Shown here piece by piece: positions 13,131-24,060 of a stretch of DNA of 64,000 bases. The notes beneath the pieces were generated by a model, which saw nothing but the letters and a program-made list of their open reading frames with translations, made no database searches and was not told the origin of the DNA. Position numbers and translations under genes: made by a program. The stretch's first letter is position 1, and each line of letters opens with the position of its first letter. The DNA is from Dryococelus australis. Its lineage: Eukaryota > Arthropoda > Insecta > Phasmatodea > Phasmatidae. The DNA is taken from assembly GCA_029891345.1 (NCBI GenBank), contig CM056995.1, positions 216,198,547 to 216,262,546 on the forward strand, written 5' to 3'.

Positions 13131-13190
13131 TGACGTCACCGCGGCTAGCCGTCGGCCAATCACAACTCAACTGTCCGGTATATAATTGGG
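13131..13190 (+). promoter_or_regulatory. Promoter-like cluster (CRE, CCAAT, TATA)
   Basis: TGACGTCA (13131-13138, a perfect CRE/ATF site), GGCCAAT (13154-13160) and TATATAAT (13179-13186) lie in the order and spacing of a compact RNA polymerase II promoter. The surroundings are more GC-rich than the flanks. No convincing ORF follows: a 79-codon frame across the sites stops at 13261, and MITE copy C begins at 13289. It may be a relic of an element's promoter or chance. Confidence 0.35.
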
Positions 13191-13288
13191 CACCAAGAAA
13201 AGTATATTCAGGTCACTTCCGAGCGTTGTGGTGGCCTAGCAAGGGCATGCGTATCTCCTGACAAATGTGTCACAAGGTTGCAGTGGTA

Positions 13289-13724
13289 TAAAAGCTGTTC
13301 ACGATTAAATTATCACTCTTGAAATCAACCTTATAAAATTGTCACTGGCCCCTACCTGCACACATTTTAATGGGCGCAATGAGGGACATGTGCCGAGTAA
13401 GGTTGGTAACGATTGAAGTTAATGTAGTTCCATATATTAACGTCAAGCCAAAAGTGTTACGCAACCATTTGTTATAACTTTAAATTATTTCCCTCACTTT
13501 CTGTATTTTTTAATGCATCGAAGTGCAGAAATGAGAACATTTGCATAATATTAACTTTTCTAAAAAAAAAAACTTACAGTTTCATTTGACCGACGCCTGA
13601 ATGAAGTGATGACGCTCTTAGCAATGTTAATTTTACATAAGGCGGAAGAACACACAACGTGTATACAAGTGGATCTTAAGCAGGGCTTTCAAAAGTGCTA
13701 ATTTTACCGTGAACAGTCTATACC
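13289..13724. mobile_element. MITE copy C (AAGGCTGTTCACG family)
   Basis: Full-length copy of about 430 bp in the same orientation as copy A. It opens AAGCTGTTCACGATTAAATT and closes TTTTACCGTGAACAG. Shared internal blocks include TGCATCGAAGTGCAGAAATG and CTTAAGCAGGGCTTTCAAAA. It has no ORF. Confidence 0.75.
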
Positions 13725-16700
13725 TAAGAAAGTTAAGGCTGTAGAGACAATTAGTTGGCATTTCACCTAATAGTCATGTAACTGGCATGGGGTAGACCAA
13801 ACATCGGCCGAGTTGCAGGCGACATAAAACTATTGATTTCACTTTTAAATTAACTTCGCAATGAAATGTCTTTCTCCCATTGTTATTTGACGCAATTCCG
13901 TTCGAGAAAATTTCGTAGCATTTTAAAAATGAATTAGATCTACAAAACTATAGTTAAATTATTTTTATACATTTGTTTCTCCCACAGTCTTTTGCTCTTA
14001 GACTCTCTTGAAGCTCTATTGGAGAAAATTAATTACTTCCAACGTCAAATAATTTCAGTTTTAATTTTACACCTTAGTTCAGCCTACGGTTTAGCAAAAA
14101 CTGTTTTAGGTCTACCGAATTCTGTCCTGTTCCAGGGGTTATTAAATCACTTCGAGCTGACGTAACAGATATTTTCTTAACACTGAAACTTGTAACATCT
14201 CAAAGGCTAACTACTGGATGATATTACATTAGTACATATGACGATATAACTCGTGTGTTACCATCTGAGGAGAATGTTTCTCGAGGCTGGTTGGTGACTC
14301 AAAGCGAACACCGGTTAAATACAGCTCCTCATCTGTATTACGTAGAATATTACGTTGCAGGACAACATAACTGGGAGATTGGTTTTCAACCCATAATAAG
14401 CATATTTTATTTGAGCTATAAATGGTACTCCTTTTATGTCGGAAATAAAAAAGGGGGGATCTTTACGACTAAATCATCGTAAAGTTATACACACCCAGAG
14501 CTTACACGAGTTTTTACAAAGTGGTTAGTGATTACATAAATACCACATAGGTAAAAAATTCTACATATTATTTCGGATTTACCAGTGAAACGTTTTGCGT
14601 GTTTATATGTAAGGAGGGGCCAACAGTGTAAAGCGAATTGATAAGTGTGTCAATTTACTCAAGAAATAGAATGTCTCCTTTATAAAAGCGCCTGTTATAT
14701 GAACTACTAGCACAAAATGTTTTTAAATAATAATGTGCTGTGAAGTATTGGTGAAAATCCGGTGGAGAAACAACCAAACTCGTTAGCCGCCACGTTGAAA
14801 GCCACTGTGAGGTTTCGTGAGAACAATTAGAAAACTATCCCTTGCTCTGCAAATTAGGGTTCCTATAGCACCACGCAAGGGCGTCACTGTGATGTTTAGT
14901 GAACTTTGGGCGTTGGCTTCTTACTGTGTGCCACTGTGATGTATTGGGTAAACTACGTGGAGAATATTAATATGGAAATGTGTATGAGAGAAGAGAAATA
15001 GAGAAATATGTTTATCCCACAGAATGTGTGTAGGAGAATGCGTGTTTGACTCTTTTTACCTTGAGAACTTACTCTCCAACGGCGTACTGGTCGTCTCAGG
15101 AACTCTGCAAGGGCATTTGCATGCACTGGCATTCACAACACATAAAACTTTCAAACTCCTTAAGAAGCACTTCAATTATTCTATTATTTCTGTAAAAGAA
15201 AATCTGATATGTGTGGTCCAGCATTACCAATAAAATAAATCAAAATGGTAATAATTAGCTTTAACTTAAAGCAGAGAAAAAAATAAAAAAAATAAAACTG
15301 TTTTGCTGTGTATCGAAAATTCAATCACTTAGTTAGAATTCTGTTCTACAATTATTTTTAACTCATTAAAATATTACTACTGTTCGGAAACAAGAATTAC
15401 TCAAATTGAAAAATAAAATAATATTTAATGTTCTTAAGCTGCTTATAAAATAACTAGGTAAACTGTACATTTATTAAACTGTGTTCAGATTAATAGTGTC
15501 AATAGTTAAAGTTCCTCTTAAACAAGCTCTACGTAGTGAGCTCCATTAAACCATAGTATTCTGATCACTATCCCACATATCTGACTTAAGTTCGTTATCT
15601 CTTCAAAAATTATAGCAAATTCATAATTGTTCTCCAACAAAGTTAAGTTTCAATTAAATGCTATTTCTTCACTCCCAATTTAAGATAAAATCAATGTAAG
15701 TTCAAAAAGCTTTGTTCCGGTAACTATCACCGGTTGGTTAGCGCATCACTGCTGGGCTCTGTGCTGTAGCTTAAAATTCCAAAAATCAGATTAACTGTCA
15801 CAAACATTTCGGGAGCAATAATAAATCTGTCAAAGACGCTACCAAACGCAAGTTTATAGGTCCGAAAATTAGGTGACGTCACCTTAATCTGAAGTCACGC
15901 AGACACTACCAACATGGCGTCGTGGCGTCGGTGTTGGCTCTCTTCGTAGACAGCGTCCACTAATAAAATTAACTAACGTAGCTAGGCTTTGGCCTCTTCT
16001 TCACTTGCCAAGCAAGACTATATTATACTCACTTCAGGGTACCAAAAAACTGTTCTAATGTATGATACTGCAGTGGATTTCGCCCATGAAATCCCGGCTC
16101 TCAAAAACACGTTTCTGGATCTTCAGATCCGTACCCAGAAGCTCTTGACTTCCGGCATCTCCGTTATCAAGTCTTATTAATGGAGCTCAGCTACTTCCGG
16201 TCCATTACGTCACAAAATAGCTTAACACCAAATACAATTAATATTGTAATTAAAAGGAAATAAACAGCATGACAAATAAGAATAATAAATACTGAGGTGT
16301 GAAAAACTCAGAAAAATCATTAAGTCACATACTTAAATTAAGCAGCAAAAATACTCAGAATAATAGACTTGCTTACCATATAGTAACATACATTAACATA
16401 CAATAATTGAAATAGAATGGTGGTTCTGACTTAAATTGCACGTTTAAAAATAATAAAATCAAAAATGTGAAATTGCAGAAATAATCCAATTAAAATAAAT
16501 AAGTGTTTAAACATATGGGAAAAATGTAGGTGTCATACAGTACAAAACAACAGACGTGCTAATTTGCATAATAGCTGTGTGACATGTAAATGAGCGTATA
16601 TGGATCTGTCACAGTGTATACTAAAAGGTCACAAACTAATCCAATTAAACATTCATGTGGTCTTCAATAAACATGTTACGGTAACTCAAAATTTAATTTA

Positions 16701-17222
16701 CTCATTGGTAGAACATAGCATTATCTGACACTGCTGGAAAAGGGAGTTGCTATAAGCAATCTATTACCTCCGTAAATCTTGTTTCCTTACGTTTCAATAA
16801 GGATTCCTTTATAAACATATTACACTGAAAATAAAATAATGTTTTAGGAAACATCGAGACTGTTAAAATAGGGCCAGTCATCTAATAGGTTGTACGTACC
16901 TAAATAGCAATAGTAAATTAACTGCTTGCTCTATTCCTGTCTATGATAGTATTTGCTACAGAAGTGTACTGAGTTTTTACAACAAAACTGAGAGTACCTC
17001 CAACAGAATATCTTCAAAATTTTTGGACTGTTCCCAAAATACCAGGGCTGTATTAACATAACAGAATATTCTGTTGCTGTTACCCTCAAACCCGATTACA
17101 GAACTTTTCAGTAGGCTACTAGAAACAGATCATTCGGTTAAAATATTACAATTATTTTTGTTGTGAGAACGGTAAAAAAACATTGTTGAAGTTGTCCTGT
17201 TGGTGGTACTATCTGTTTTGTA
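13725..17222. other. AT-rich intergenic tract, no gene seen
   Basis: No gene is supported. Around 14.80-14.96 kb the motif CACTGTGAKGTWT recurs three times (a weak, irregular repeat). A moderately GC-richer patch at 15.84-15.95 kb includes GTGACGTCACC. Short ORFs (up to 75 codons) look random. Confidence 0.5.
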
Positions 17223-17555
17223 AAGGCTGTTCACAGTAAAATGAGCACTTTTGAAAGCCCTTCTTGAGATCTACTGGTATATACATTGCGTATTATTCCA
17301 CCTTATACAAATCTGATTATTTTTACACTTCCGAGGCATTAAAAAACCACAAAGCGAAATAAATAATTTCATTTATCACGACGGTTACCTAACACTTTTT
17401 ATTCGACGTTAAATATGGAACTACTTTCCATCCATCTTTACCAACTTTACTGGACACATGTCACCCAGTGAGTCCGTTGAAATATACGCAGGCAGGGGCA
17501 GTGAGACTTTTCTGAGGTTGATTTCAAAAGTGCTCACTTTATCGTGAACAGCCTT
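17223..17555. mobile_element. MITE copy D, with TA target duplication
   Basis: A copy of about 330 bp, shortened internally, in the orientation opposite to A and C. The ends are AAGGCTGTTCAC and GTGAACAGCCTT, and both are flanked by TA (gTA at left, TAgt at right). This is the best evidence in the window that the family inserts at TA, as Tc1/mariner elements do. Confidence 0.8.
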
Positions 17556-17951
17556 TAGTAGGAACGCAGTGATCTACTGCAGCAACTATACGTACAGTAA
17601 AAAATACATTTGGAGAGAGGAATAAAACAAACAGTTCTGGGGCGTATTACTATGTTAACAATATTTATACGGTACTACAGCCAAACAGATGACTGTCCTC
17701 CTTTTAACAGACTAGATGGTTCCTACAAATATATATTTTTCTCAGTGCAACGTTATCGTTCAACAAAAAAATTTTTTATTCACGTCGTTACGAAAAAAAA
17801 GTACCCCTGTACAGACTTGACTTTTAAATTGAATTTCTATTATAACCACATGCTTAGACGAACCATGATAAAAAAAATTGCCGAGCGCAATACAACAGAA
17901 AGACTGGGAGGGTCAGTAGAGTAAGCGGAGCGTGGAGCCCAGTAAGAGTGT
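17556..17951. other. Unannotated tract
   Basis: A 104-codon ORF (17610-17924, plus) fills most of it. It is lysine- and tyrosine-rich from A/T runs, has no recognised domain and is not supported as a gene. Confidence 0.4.
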
Positions 17952-17959
17952 GTGAGCAG

Positions 17960-18489
17960 TAGTGATGAGCTAAACAGTTACTTTTCGTTGACGGTTATAA
18001 CTATAGCAGTTACATGACAGTGACCAGTTATTTAAACCGTCACTTTTTAACTGTTACTTGAATGTAACAGGATGTTTATGAAATGCAACAAATATGGTTT
18101 CATTATCTATAATATGAGAGGTTAAACTGTTACAGTAATTTTTAAACCTTAATAACATCGCATCTAGTCACGTATTCTCATGGTAGAAGCAGTTATTTAA
18201 GTCCCAGATATTTCATACCGACAATTACTGCAACTAAAGCAGAAGATTAAATCGTTTTTAGTTTAGTGCTTAAGACTATAGCTCGTGTAAAAATATTGTG
18301 AATAGTTTGCTTCTTAGACTTTCTTTCAACGTATCAGCGAATATTTTACTAGGCAGTAGTGTTGAAATCGAGGACGTATTTTTTACTACGCGGGTGACAG
18401 GAAAACAGATTTTTTGGTAACTATAACGTAACTGTTACATTTTTCTAACAGCTGGATTCAAGAAATACTTTAAATAACGCTCATCTATA
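17960..18489. mobile_element. Non-autonomous hAT-type element with 8-bp TSD
   Basis: The ends are TAGTGATGAGC and the inverted GCTCATCTATA. They are flanked by GTGAGCAG (17952-17959) and GTGACAAG (18490-18497), an 8-bp duplication with two mismatches. TAGNGATGRGC termini with 8-bp duplications are typical of hAT elements. Subterminal GTTAC/GTAAC motifs (AACAGTTACTTTT at left, GTAACTGTTACATTTT at right) are mirrored on both sides. No transposase remains in the 530 bp. Confidence 0.65.
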
Positions 18490-18559
18490 GTGACAAGTTT
18501 CAACTTGCTCGATGCAGTCAGTCAAATGCGAATTGCGGTTGAGGGAAGTTGTGTTTCAA

Positions 18560-19185
18560 AATGTGCCGAAAATCGTGGGTCACGAACAACGCAAGGACGA
18601 GAAATTTTGCTTCAAATTGGGAGGGAAATGTACTGAAGAAACACGTAGGAAAATTAGAACTAGTTTAACGTGATGCTGTAGAGACTGTGAAGACGTTTTA
18701 TAAGTCGTTCGAGTGAGCTCGTAACAGAGGCGCGACATCAAAAACCAAAGAGAATGTTGAAAGAGCAAGCAAAATTATTTCATCAAACAGGCGATTCACG
18801 AACAGGGATATCTCTGAGGATTTAAACGTATCATAAGGTTGCTTTAAAGTAATTATTGAACAACGGATCTGAAAACAAGCCGATAGAGTACAGAACTTGA
18901 CAGCATACCGTGTCACACCCAGCTTCTGCTTCAGATACCAAGATTTCTGTCAAACAGAAATATTATAGTGTGATCTAAGCCCCCTCATTCACCGGATGTA
19001 GCAGTGCTGGGCTTATGGCTTTTCACGACAGTAAAAAAGACCGTGAGAATAAACGTTCTGAATTTATTCAGGGCATAGAGGTGATCATGACTGCGCGACT
19101 AGATATTCACAAAAGTGACCTTTCATAACTGCTTCAGAAAGTAGCAAGAACGTATGGGATGTGTTCGAAGGAAGTTTTTTTTGGG
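18560..19185 (+). pseudogene. mariner transposase remnant, internally deleted
   Basis: Frames on the plus strand recall a mariner transposase. Near 18563-18650 one frame reads KIVGHEQRKDEKFCFKLGG, the usual N-terminal start. Near 18735-18830 another reads ENVERASKIISSNRRFTNRD, which matches the linker after the first HTH. After a gap, 18990-19010 reads PPHSPDVA, like the YSPDLAP motif at the third catalytic position. Near 19120-19160 FHNCFRK is followed by a stop and QERMG, where mariner proteins have a W in FRKWQERM. Most of the catalytic core with the first two aspartates is missing, and at least two frame changes and several stops are present. It sits immediately right of the hAT element. 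Confidence 0.65.
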
Positions 19186-19272
19186 GGGAGGGAGGGGGGA
19201 AGGCAGGGTTCGAGGGGGTCAACGTGAAATTTAATGTACTAATTATTTCACTTTTTATCACGCCTCATCTGT
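19186..19272. other. G-rich run after mariner remnant
   Basis: TTTTTTTTGGGGGGAGGGAG and the following AGGGGGG form a short purine and G-run tract about 30 bp long (19168-19200), then AT-rich DNA. It could form a quadruplex, but it is short. Confidence 0.5.
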
Positions 19273-19440
19273 ACATATAGGTTGTTCCCGGTCAATTGAG
19301 CACATTTGAAAGCCCTGTTCAAGAAATACGTTCACTTCCGGTTTTGTATCCTTCCACCAATGTAAAATTAATATTTCCGTAGGCCTCATACTTTTATTGA
19401 TGCGTCGTCCATGCAAATATGAAATTTTATATTATCTAAT
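19273..19440. mobile_element. MITE copy F, partial
   Basis: One end of the AAGGCTGTTCACG family: TATAGGTTGTTCCCGG, then TTGAGCACATTTGAAAGCCC. It remains alignable with copies D and E to about 19440, after which the match fades. It is strongly diverged and truncated. Confidence 0.6.
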
Positions 19441-22230
19441 GTGTATCAAACAAAAAGTAGTAATTTCACTTACCATAAGTATAAACATTACACTTAAAAT
19501 ACATCATGTTTTAAGAACTACTGCCATTAAATCACTACCTGCAAATCAGCGTGTAATTTAGTATTCGAGGCCTATTAACTTGAATTAAAAAATTGAAAAA
19601 CAATTATGAGCAGCGACATTTTTCACAGTATATTTACATGCAAACTGTGGCCAAATAACTGGATCTCATCACTGTTGGTCGTATAAGGCGCCAGTAGTTT
19701 AAATAATAGATTTATTATGACATTGCAGAGTTACTCTTTCGGGGTAGGCTGTACACTACGTTCTGGTACACAGTTGGCAGAATTTAATTTCACTCTTCTT
19801 GTAGCATAGTGATTAGACGACTTTCGTCTGTTGGACGAGAGTGTCTGCCAAGCAAACAATGCACGCTGAAACCCATTGCAAAGGTGTTGTATACGCTGTT
19901 GTCAGATGATTTCACGAAAATTCCTCTTCCGTCCCCTTCCACCGCCTCCCCAAATCCGATGCCAAACTCTCTCAAAAATATATTTTCTTAAAGGAATCCC
20001 TACAAACGCTTTGCGAATGCTAAGATATTTTTCATCGCATTGAAACTATACACTTTGGCTGGATCCTTGCCACATATGCATACATTTTGCAGATTAAAAG
20101 TTTATTATTAATAAAAAGTATACCAATAACACTTTAAGCTGTCATTAAATAATGTCTTCACAATGCTTGGTGAAAAAGTGAATATATATTGTGTACGGGT
20201 AATGACATGTATTCGGAGCAAAAGGGTATTTTACGTTTTATCTTATATTTATACAAACGAGCTTAGGAAGGTATAACAACTAATATTCTCTTATGAAGGA
20301 CAGTGTTAAATTACTGCTGGACTAATTTTAATATATGCATATTAATAGTTACACTGTAAAAATAAACAAGAAAAAGCCTAGATCTATCTTTCAGCTTTTT
20401 GTTGCTGAATTCATTTTGATATGGTCAATGATTATACGAAATAATTTAACCATTGTACTAATAGCAAGAAATAATAATGAGTAATCCCTTCAGAACCCCC
20501 CCCCCCCTCCCTTTACGCCTAAAACGATTTGAATCCATCCAGAATTATCGCAACATAATTATTCCTCCTAAATTTTTCCTCAGCATCTCTTCTCCGTATT
20601 CACTGAATTTAGGGCGAAACCCCCCAATATGACATCAATAGGCCGTTTAGCCAATATGGGGGGAGAATCGGCTACGGCATTAAATGCGAGAATTTAATTT
20701 TATGTAAGAAATTGTCAGTGACTAGGTATTACATTGTTAGGCATTATCATGGAACTTCATCGATATCGATGCAGCCATACAAATTTTATAGGCGAAAAAT
20801 AATGGTCTCATATTAAAACCATTTGGCAAACGTTTTGTGTTGTTACGCGTTCTAAAAACTATACGTCTGGATGGATTTTCATTAAAACTGTTTCGAATAT
20901 GTTGAATCATCATGGAAGTACAGGCCTACTCCAAAAAATTGGAGGAATATGGAAGAGCCAATGAGTTTTTCGACAAGTATTTTTCCCATTTGTATTAAAA
21001 CTTAAATGCCAGCCACTTGTGTTTGTATCATAGTATAAATATCTTAATTATTTTGGTATTAATGCATAAACGACTCAATTGATCTTATGATAAAAAGTGA
21101 AAGAGCACATGACTCTAAAGCACGTAAATATACAACACTTTCCTTTGGTTCTGTTGTTTTTACAATTAAAAAGTTCTCTTCCATGACTACTTTCAGACAA
21201 ATTATGTGCGTTCTGTCGCATCGGCATCTGGCATCGGATCCAGAGCAGGCCAGCCACCATGTCGGGACGTCACCGTCCGCCATCTTGAAAGTCATTGACA
21301 GTTGACCTCTAACATTTTAATTTTGACCCTTGACCCCTGACCCATGACCTTTTACATTTAACCCCAAACACCTAAAAAATCGTTTAAAAATCCTAAAAAT
21401 ATTCAAAATTACTAAAAAAAATATTTAAAAATGATATTCAGAAAGTTCCCATTTTTTCCATAGCGATTTCCCTTTGTGGTTTAAAATTTTACTTTCTTCA
21501 CCCCTCCCCTACCAAAAAAAAAAATTTAAAAAAATTCTAAAAACTTATGTACGAAGAGGTGAATACTCAGCATGATATACGAGCACGTTACACCTGGATG
21601 TCCACGAGTTACGAAAATTCAACTATGCGCGCATTGTAAGTGTAACTTTGTAACCAGTGACGTGAAACATTGAGAAATATACTTGAAACTTCTGTTGCTA
21701 AAAATAATTTCATTTCACCCTCATATATAGAACCAAAATTAACGGCTTTCATACGTAAGTGTTTAAATAACAATATAATCAACTATACAAACCAGTAATA
21801 GTAACTTAGTGACATTAAAATTAATGTAATAATTTTTTTCTGACTTAATATATTGGACTTTGGAACAACTTATCCAAAGTTTGGTAAAAATCCCAAGGCG
21901 ATGTTAATATTGTAATATAGAGAAATAATATGAATAGGTCTGAAATTTAAAAATACACAGAGTTTAAAATGGGCTTAGTTTTCCACGAAAAAGGTTTGTT
22001 CCAGCAGACGAAATACTTCTATGCGTAAGGCCAAATATATATATTTATTTACCCCAAACAATATATTACGTTAAGTAAACAAAACTCGAAAACTGGCTAA
22101 CTTAAATTTGTTCATCAGAGAAAGAAAACCTCTGTGTTGGGCCAAGGAAAATAGACACACACGCCAAAATAGTTAGAATAGACTCTCAGCAAACATGTTA
22201 GTTGAATCAATTTCATATTCAGTGGCATGA
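19441..22230. other. AT-rich intergenic tract
   Basis: No gene is supported. A C-run lies near 20497-20512. At 21290-21360 the motif TTGACCCTTGACCCCTGACC recalls, on the opposite strand, the GGTCA-rich array at 43.7-44.4 kb. ORFs are 60-78 codons, overlapping on both strands, and random-looking. Confidence 0.45.
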
Positions 22231-22369
22231 AAAAGCCATGGTATAGAACTATGTAACTGAATGACTCGCGGCGTTACAGCTGCAGAACGATTTTGCATGG
22301 CCTAAACTGGTCCTAATTGTGAACTGGTGGTCGTGTCATTAGGATTGACTGTTGTTTACATGCTCATTG

Positions 22370-22790
22370 TAAGGTGGCGTGAGTTATCAGAATTTTAAAC
22401 ACGGCACGATTGTGGGTACCAGAAGGTTGGGACATTCAGTTTCTGAAGTTTTGGAGACTTTCAATATTCCTCTATCCACGGAGTCACTTGTGTATAGGGA
22501 ATATCAAAATCAAGGTATTACAACTCACCGTGGACAACGCAGTGGCCGTCTAAAGTCACTTGATGATCGTGACCGGCGGAGGTTGGGTAGAATTGTCCAT
22601 GCTAACAGAGCAGGAACATTTGCTCAGGTCACAGCCACATTCAATGCAGGAGGTGTCAGACATGTATCTAGCAGATCTGTGCATTAGCTTCCATGGGATA
22701 TGGAAGCAGAAGACCCACTAGAGTGCCCCTATTAACAGCACAACACCGGGTACAACACATCACTTGGGCTCGTTAGGTTGCTAAAGCTGG
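22370..22790 (+). pseudogene. Tc1-family transposase, N-terminal half
   Basis: The ORF from 22379 encodes the paired-type HTH region of a Tc1-like transposase. It holds GTIVGTRRLGHSVSEV (first HTH), then a YREYQNQGITTHRGQRSGR linker, then LDDRDRRRLGRIVHANR (second HTH). The frame stops at 22685-22687. Family similarity continues in another frame (SMGYGSRRPTRVPLLTA, then HRVQHITWAR) to about 22777, so there is at least one frameshift. Similarity ends exactly where the C-terminal half at 29.4 kb begins. The two halves have the same strand and the same family, so I infer one copy split by a 6.6-kb insertion. The protein would act in the nucleus as a cut-and-paste transposase; this copy cannot. 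Confidence 0.75.
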
Positions 22791-22890
22791 CCCTACAAGA
22801 TACCCATTTCCGTAGCAGTTTTCTTATCCATTTTCTGCTAGCGCTTTTGCTCCCGTTTAGGTTACGATCCAGCCCCCTCCAGAGGGCCTA

Positions 22891-22984
22891 GCTCCGGGTA
22901 TAACAGTTTTCATACCCATGGGCATTCCCGAAACTGTAATAGAAAGAGTTCTAAATTTCTGCTATACCCACGGAGCTGCGATAG
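22891..22984. repeat. Short inverted repeat, GGGTATAACAG arms
   Basis: AGCTCCGGGTATAACAG at the left and CTGCTATACCCACGGAGCT at the right are near reverse complements around a 55-bp centre. The same arm appears near 29347-29363. It probably represents subterminal repeats of the 6.6-kb insertion. Confidence 0.6.
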
Positions 22985-23900
22985 ACAAGATGGTGGACTC
23001 ACGAGTAACAACCTCGAGGCGTATATATCAGTTTACGAAAAAATAACGGATTCTGTGAAACTTATTTATGTACAAAATGAAACCTAATCTACGAGTAAGT
23101 AACGGGAAATGTTCCAATTAACTCCGACGGTCAAAATAAAACAATAAACGCAAATTTAAACATACATACAGGATAACTATGGACTATTATCGTATTATAT
23201 ATATATATATCTGTTAGCACGATGTCCTTTGAAAGTTGTGTGTTTAATGCAGTGGGTTGGTGCACAGGTTCGTGCTGCTTAAATTTATGTTTCAGAGTTA
23301 AAATCTCCGCTGTATAGTGACATTTTTTTTAGTTATTTTATGTGATACATTATTGTGTTTTATAATCTAAGATGTTGCCAGAAAACGCTTATTTATAGAA
23401 TTTATTTGTCTATAAGCAATAATACAAACAAATAATATAAACCAAAGCTCAATAAAGAGAATCACAGGCAGTCGAGTGCACTGTGCAGTTATTTGGGTAT
23501 TGTTACTTTTATATAAACAAATTCAAGAAAAACGCTTACTAAGAAAAACATAAATTAAAAACGAAAGTAATGTATCATATGAAATAACTAAAAATATTGT
23601 GATACCGCAGAGAAGTGAACTTTAAAACCAGAAAATACACGCCACTAGTCCACACACCAACCCACTTTATTTTCTATTAATATATTTATTATCACACACG
23701 AAATACAGAGGCGTTTACCCTTAACCTATTATGTACAGTACACATTCAACCCACAGTATAAACAATAACAAAATACTCAATAAAATATCTGCACAATTCT
23801 TACATAGGGGCACAAAACGATATGAACATTCGGTGAACTGGTTTTACTGACAAAGTCGATGAACACATAAAAAATTATTTAACGTGCGGGGCAGCCCACG
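22985..23900. other. Unannotated tract left of the LINE
   Basis: AT-rich, with a short (AT)n near 23197-23211. The LINE 3' end and its tail should lie in or near the right part, but I could not see a poly-T run (poly-A on the minus strand) or a target duplication. Confidence 0.4.
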
Positions 23901-24060
23901 GTGTACACCCCGACACGTGACACTGACTTATAACACTACCACCTATCGAACGATTACTACTGGAACATTAAATTGTACACTTGTAAGGACCGAGGGATGG
24001 GCAGCGCACGGCGTACTTCCAACCTCGGTAATATACACGCACTTCCTGTAGGCGTGAACG

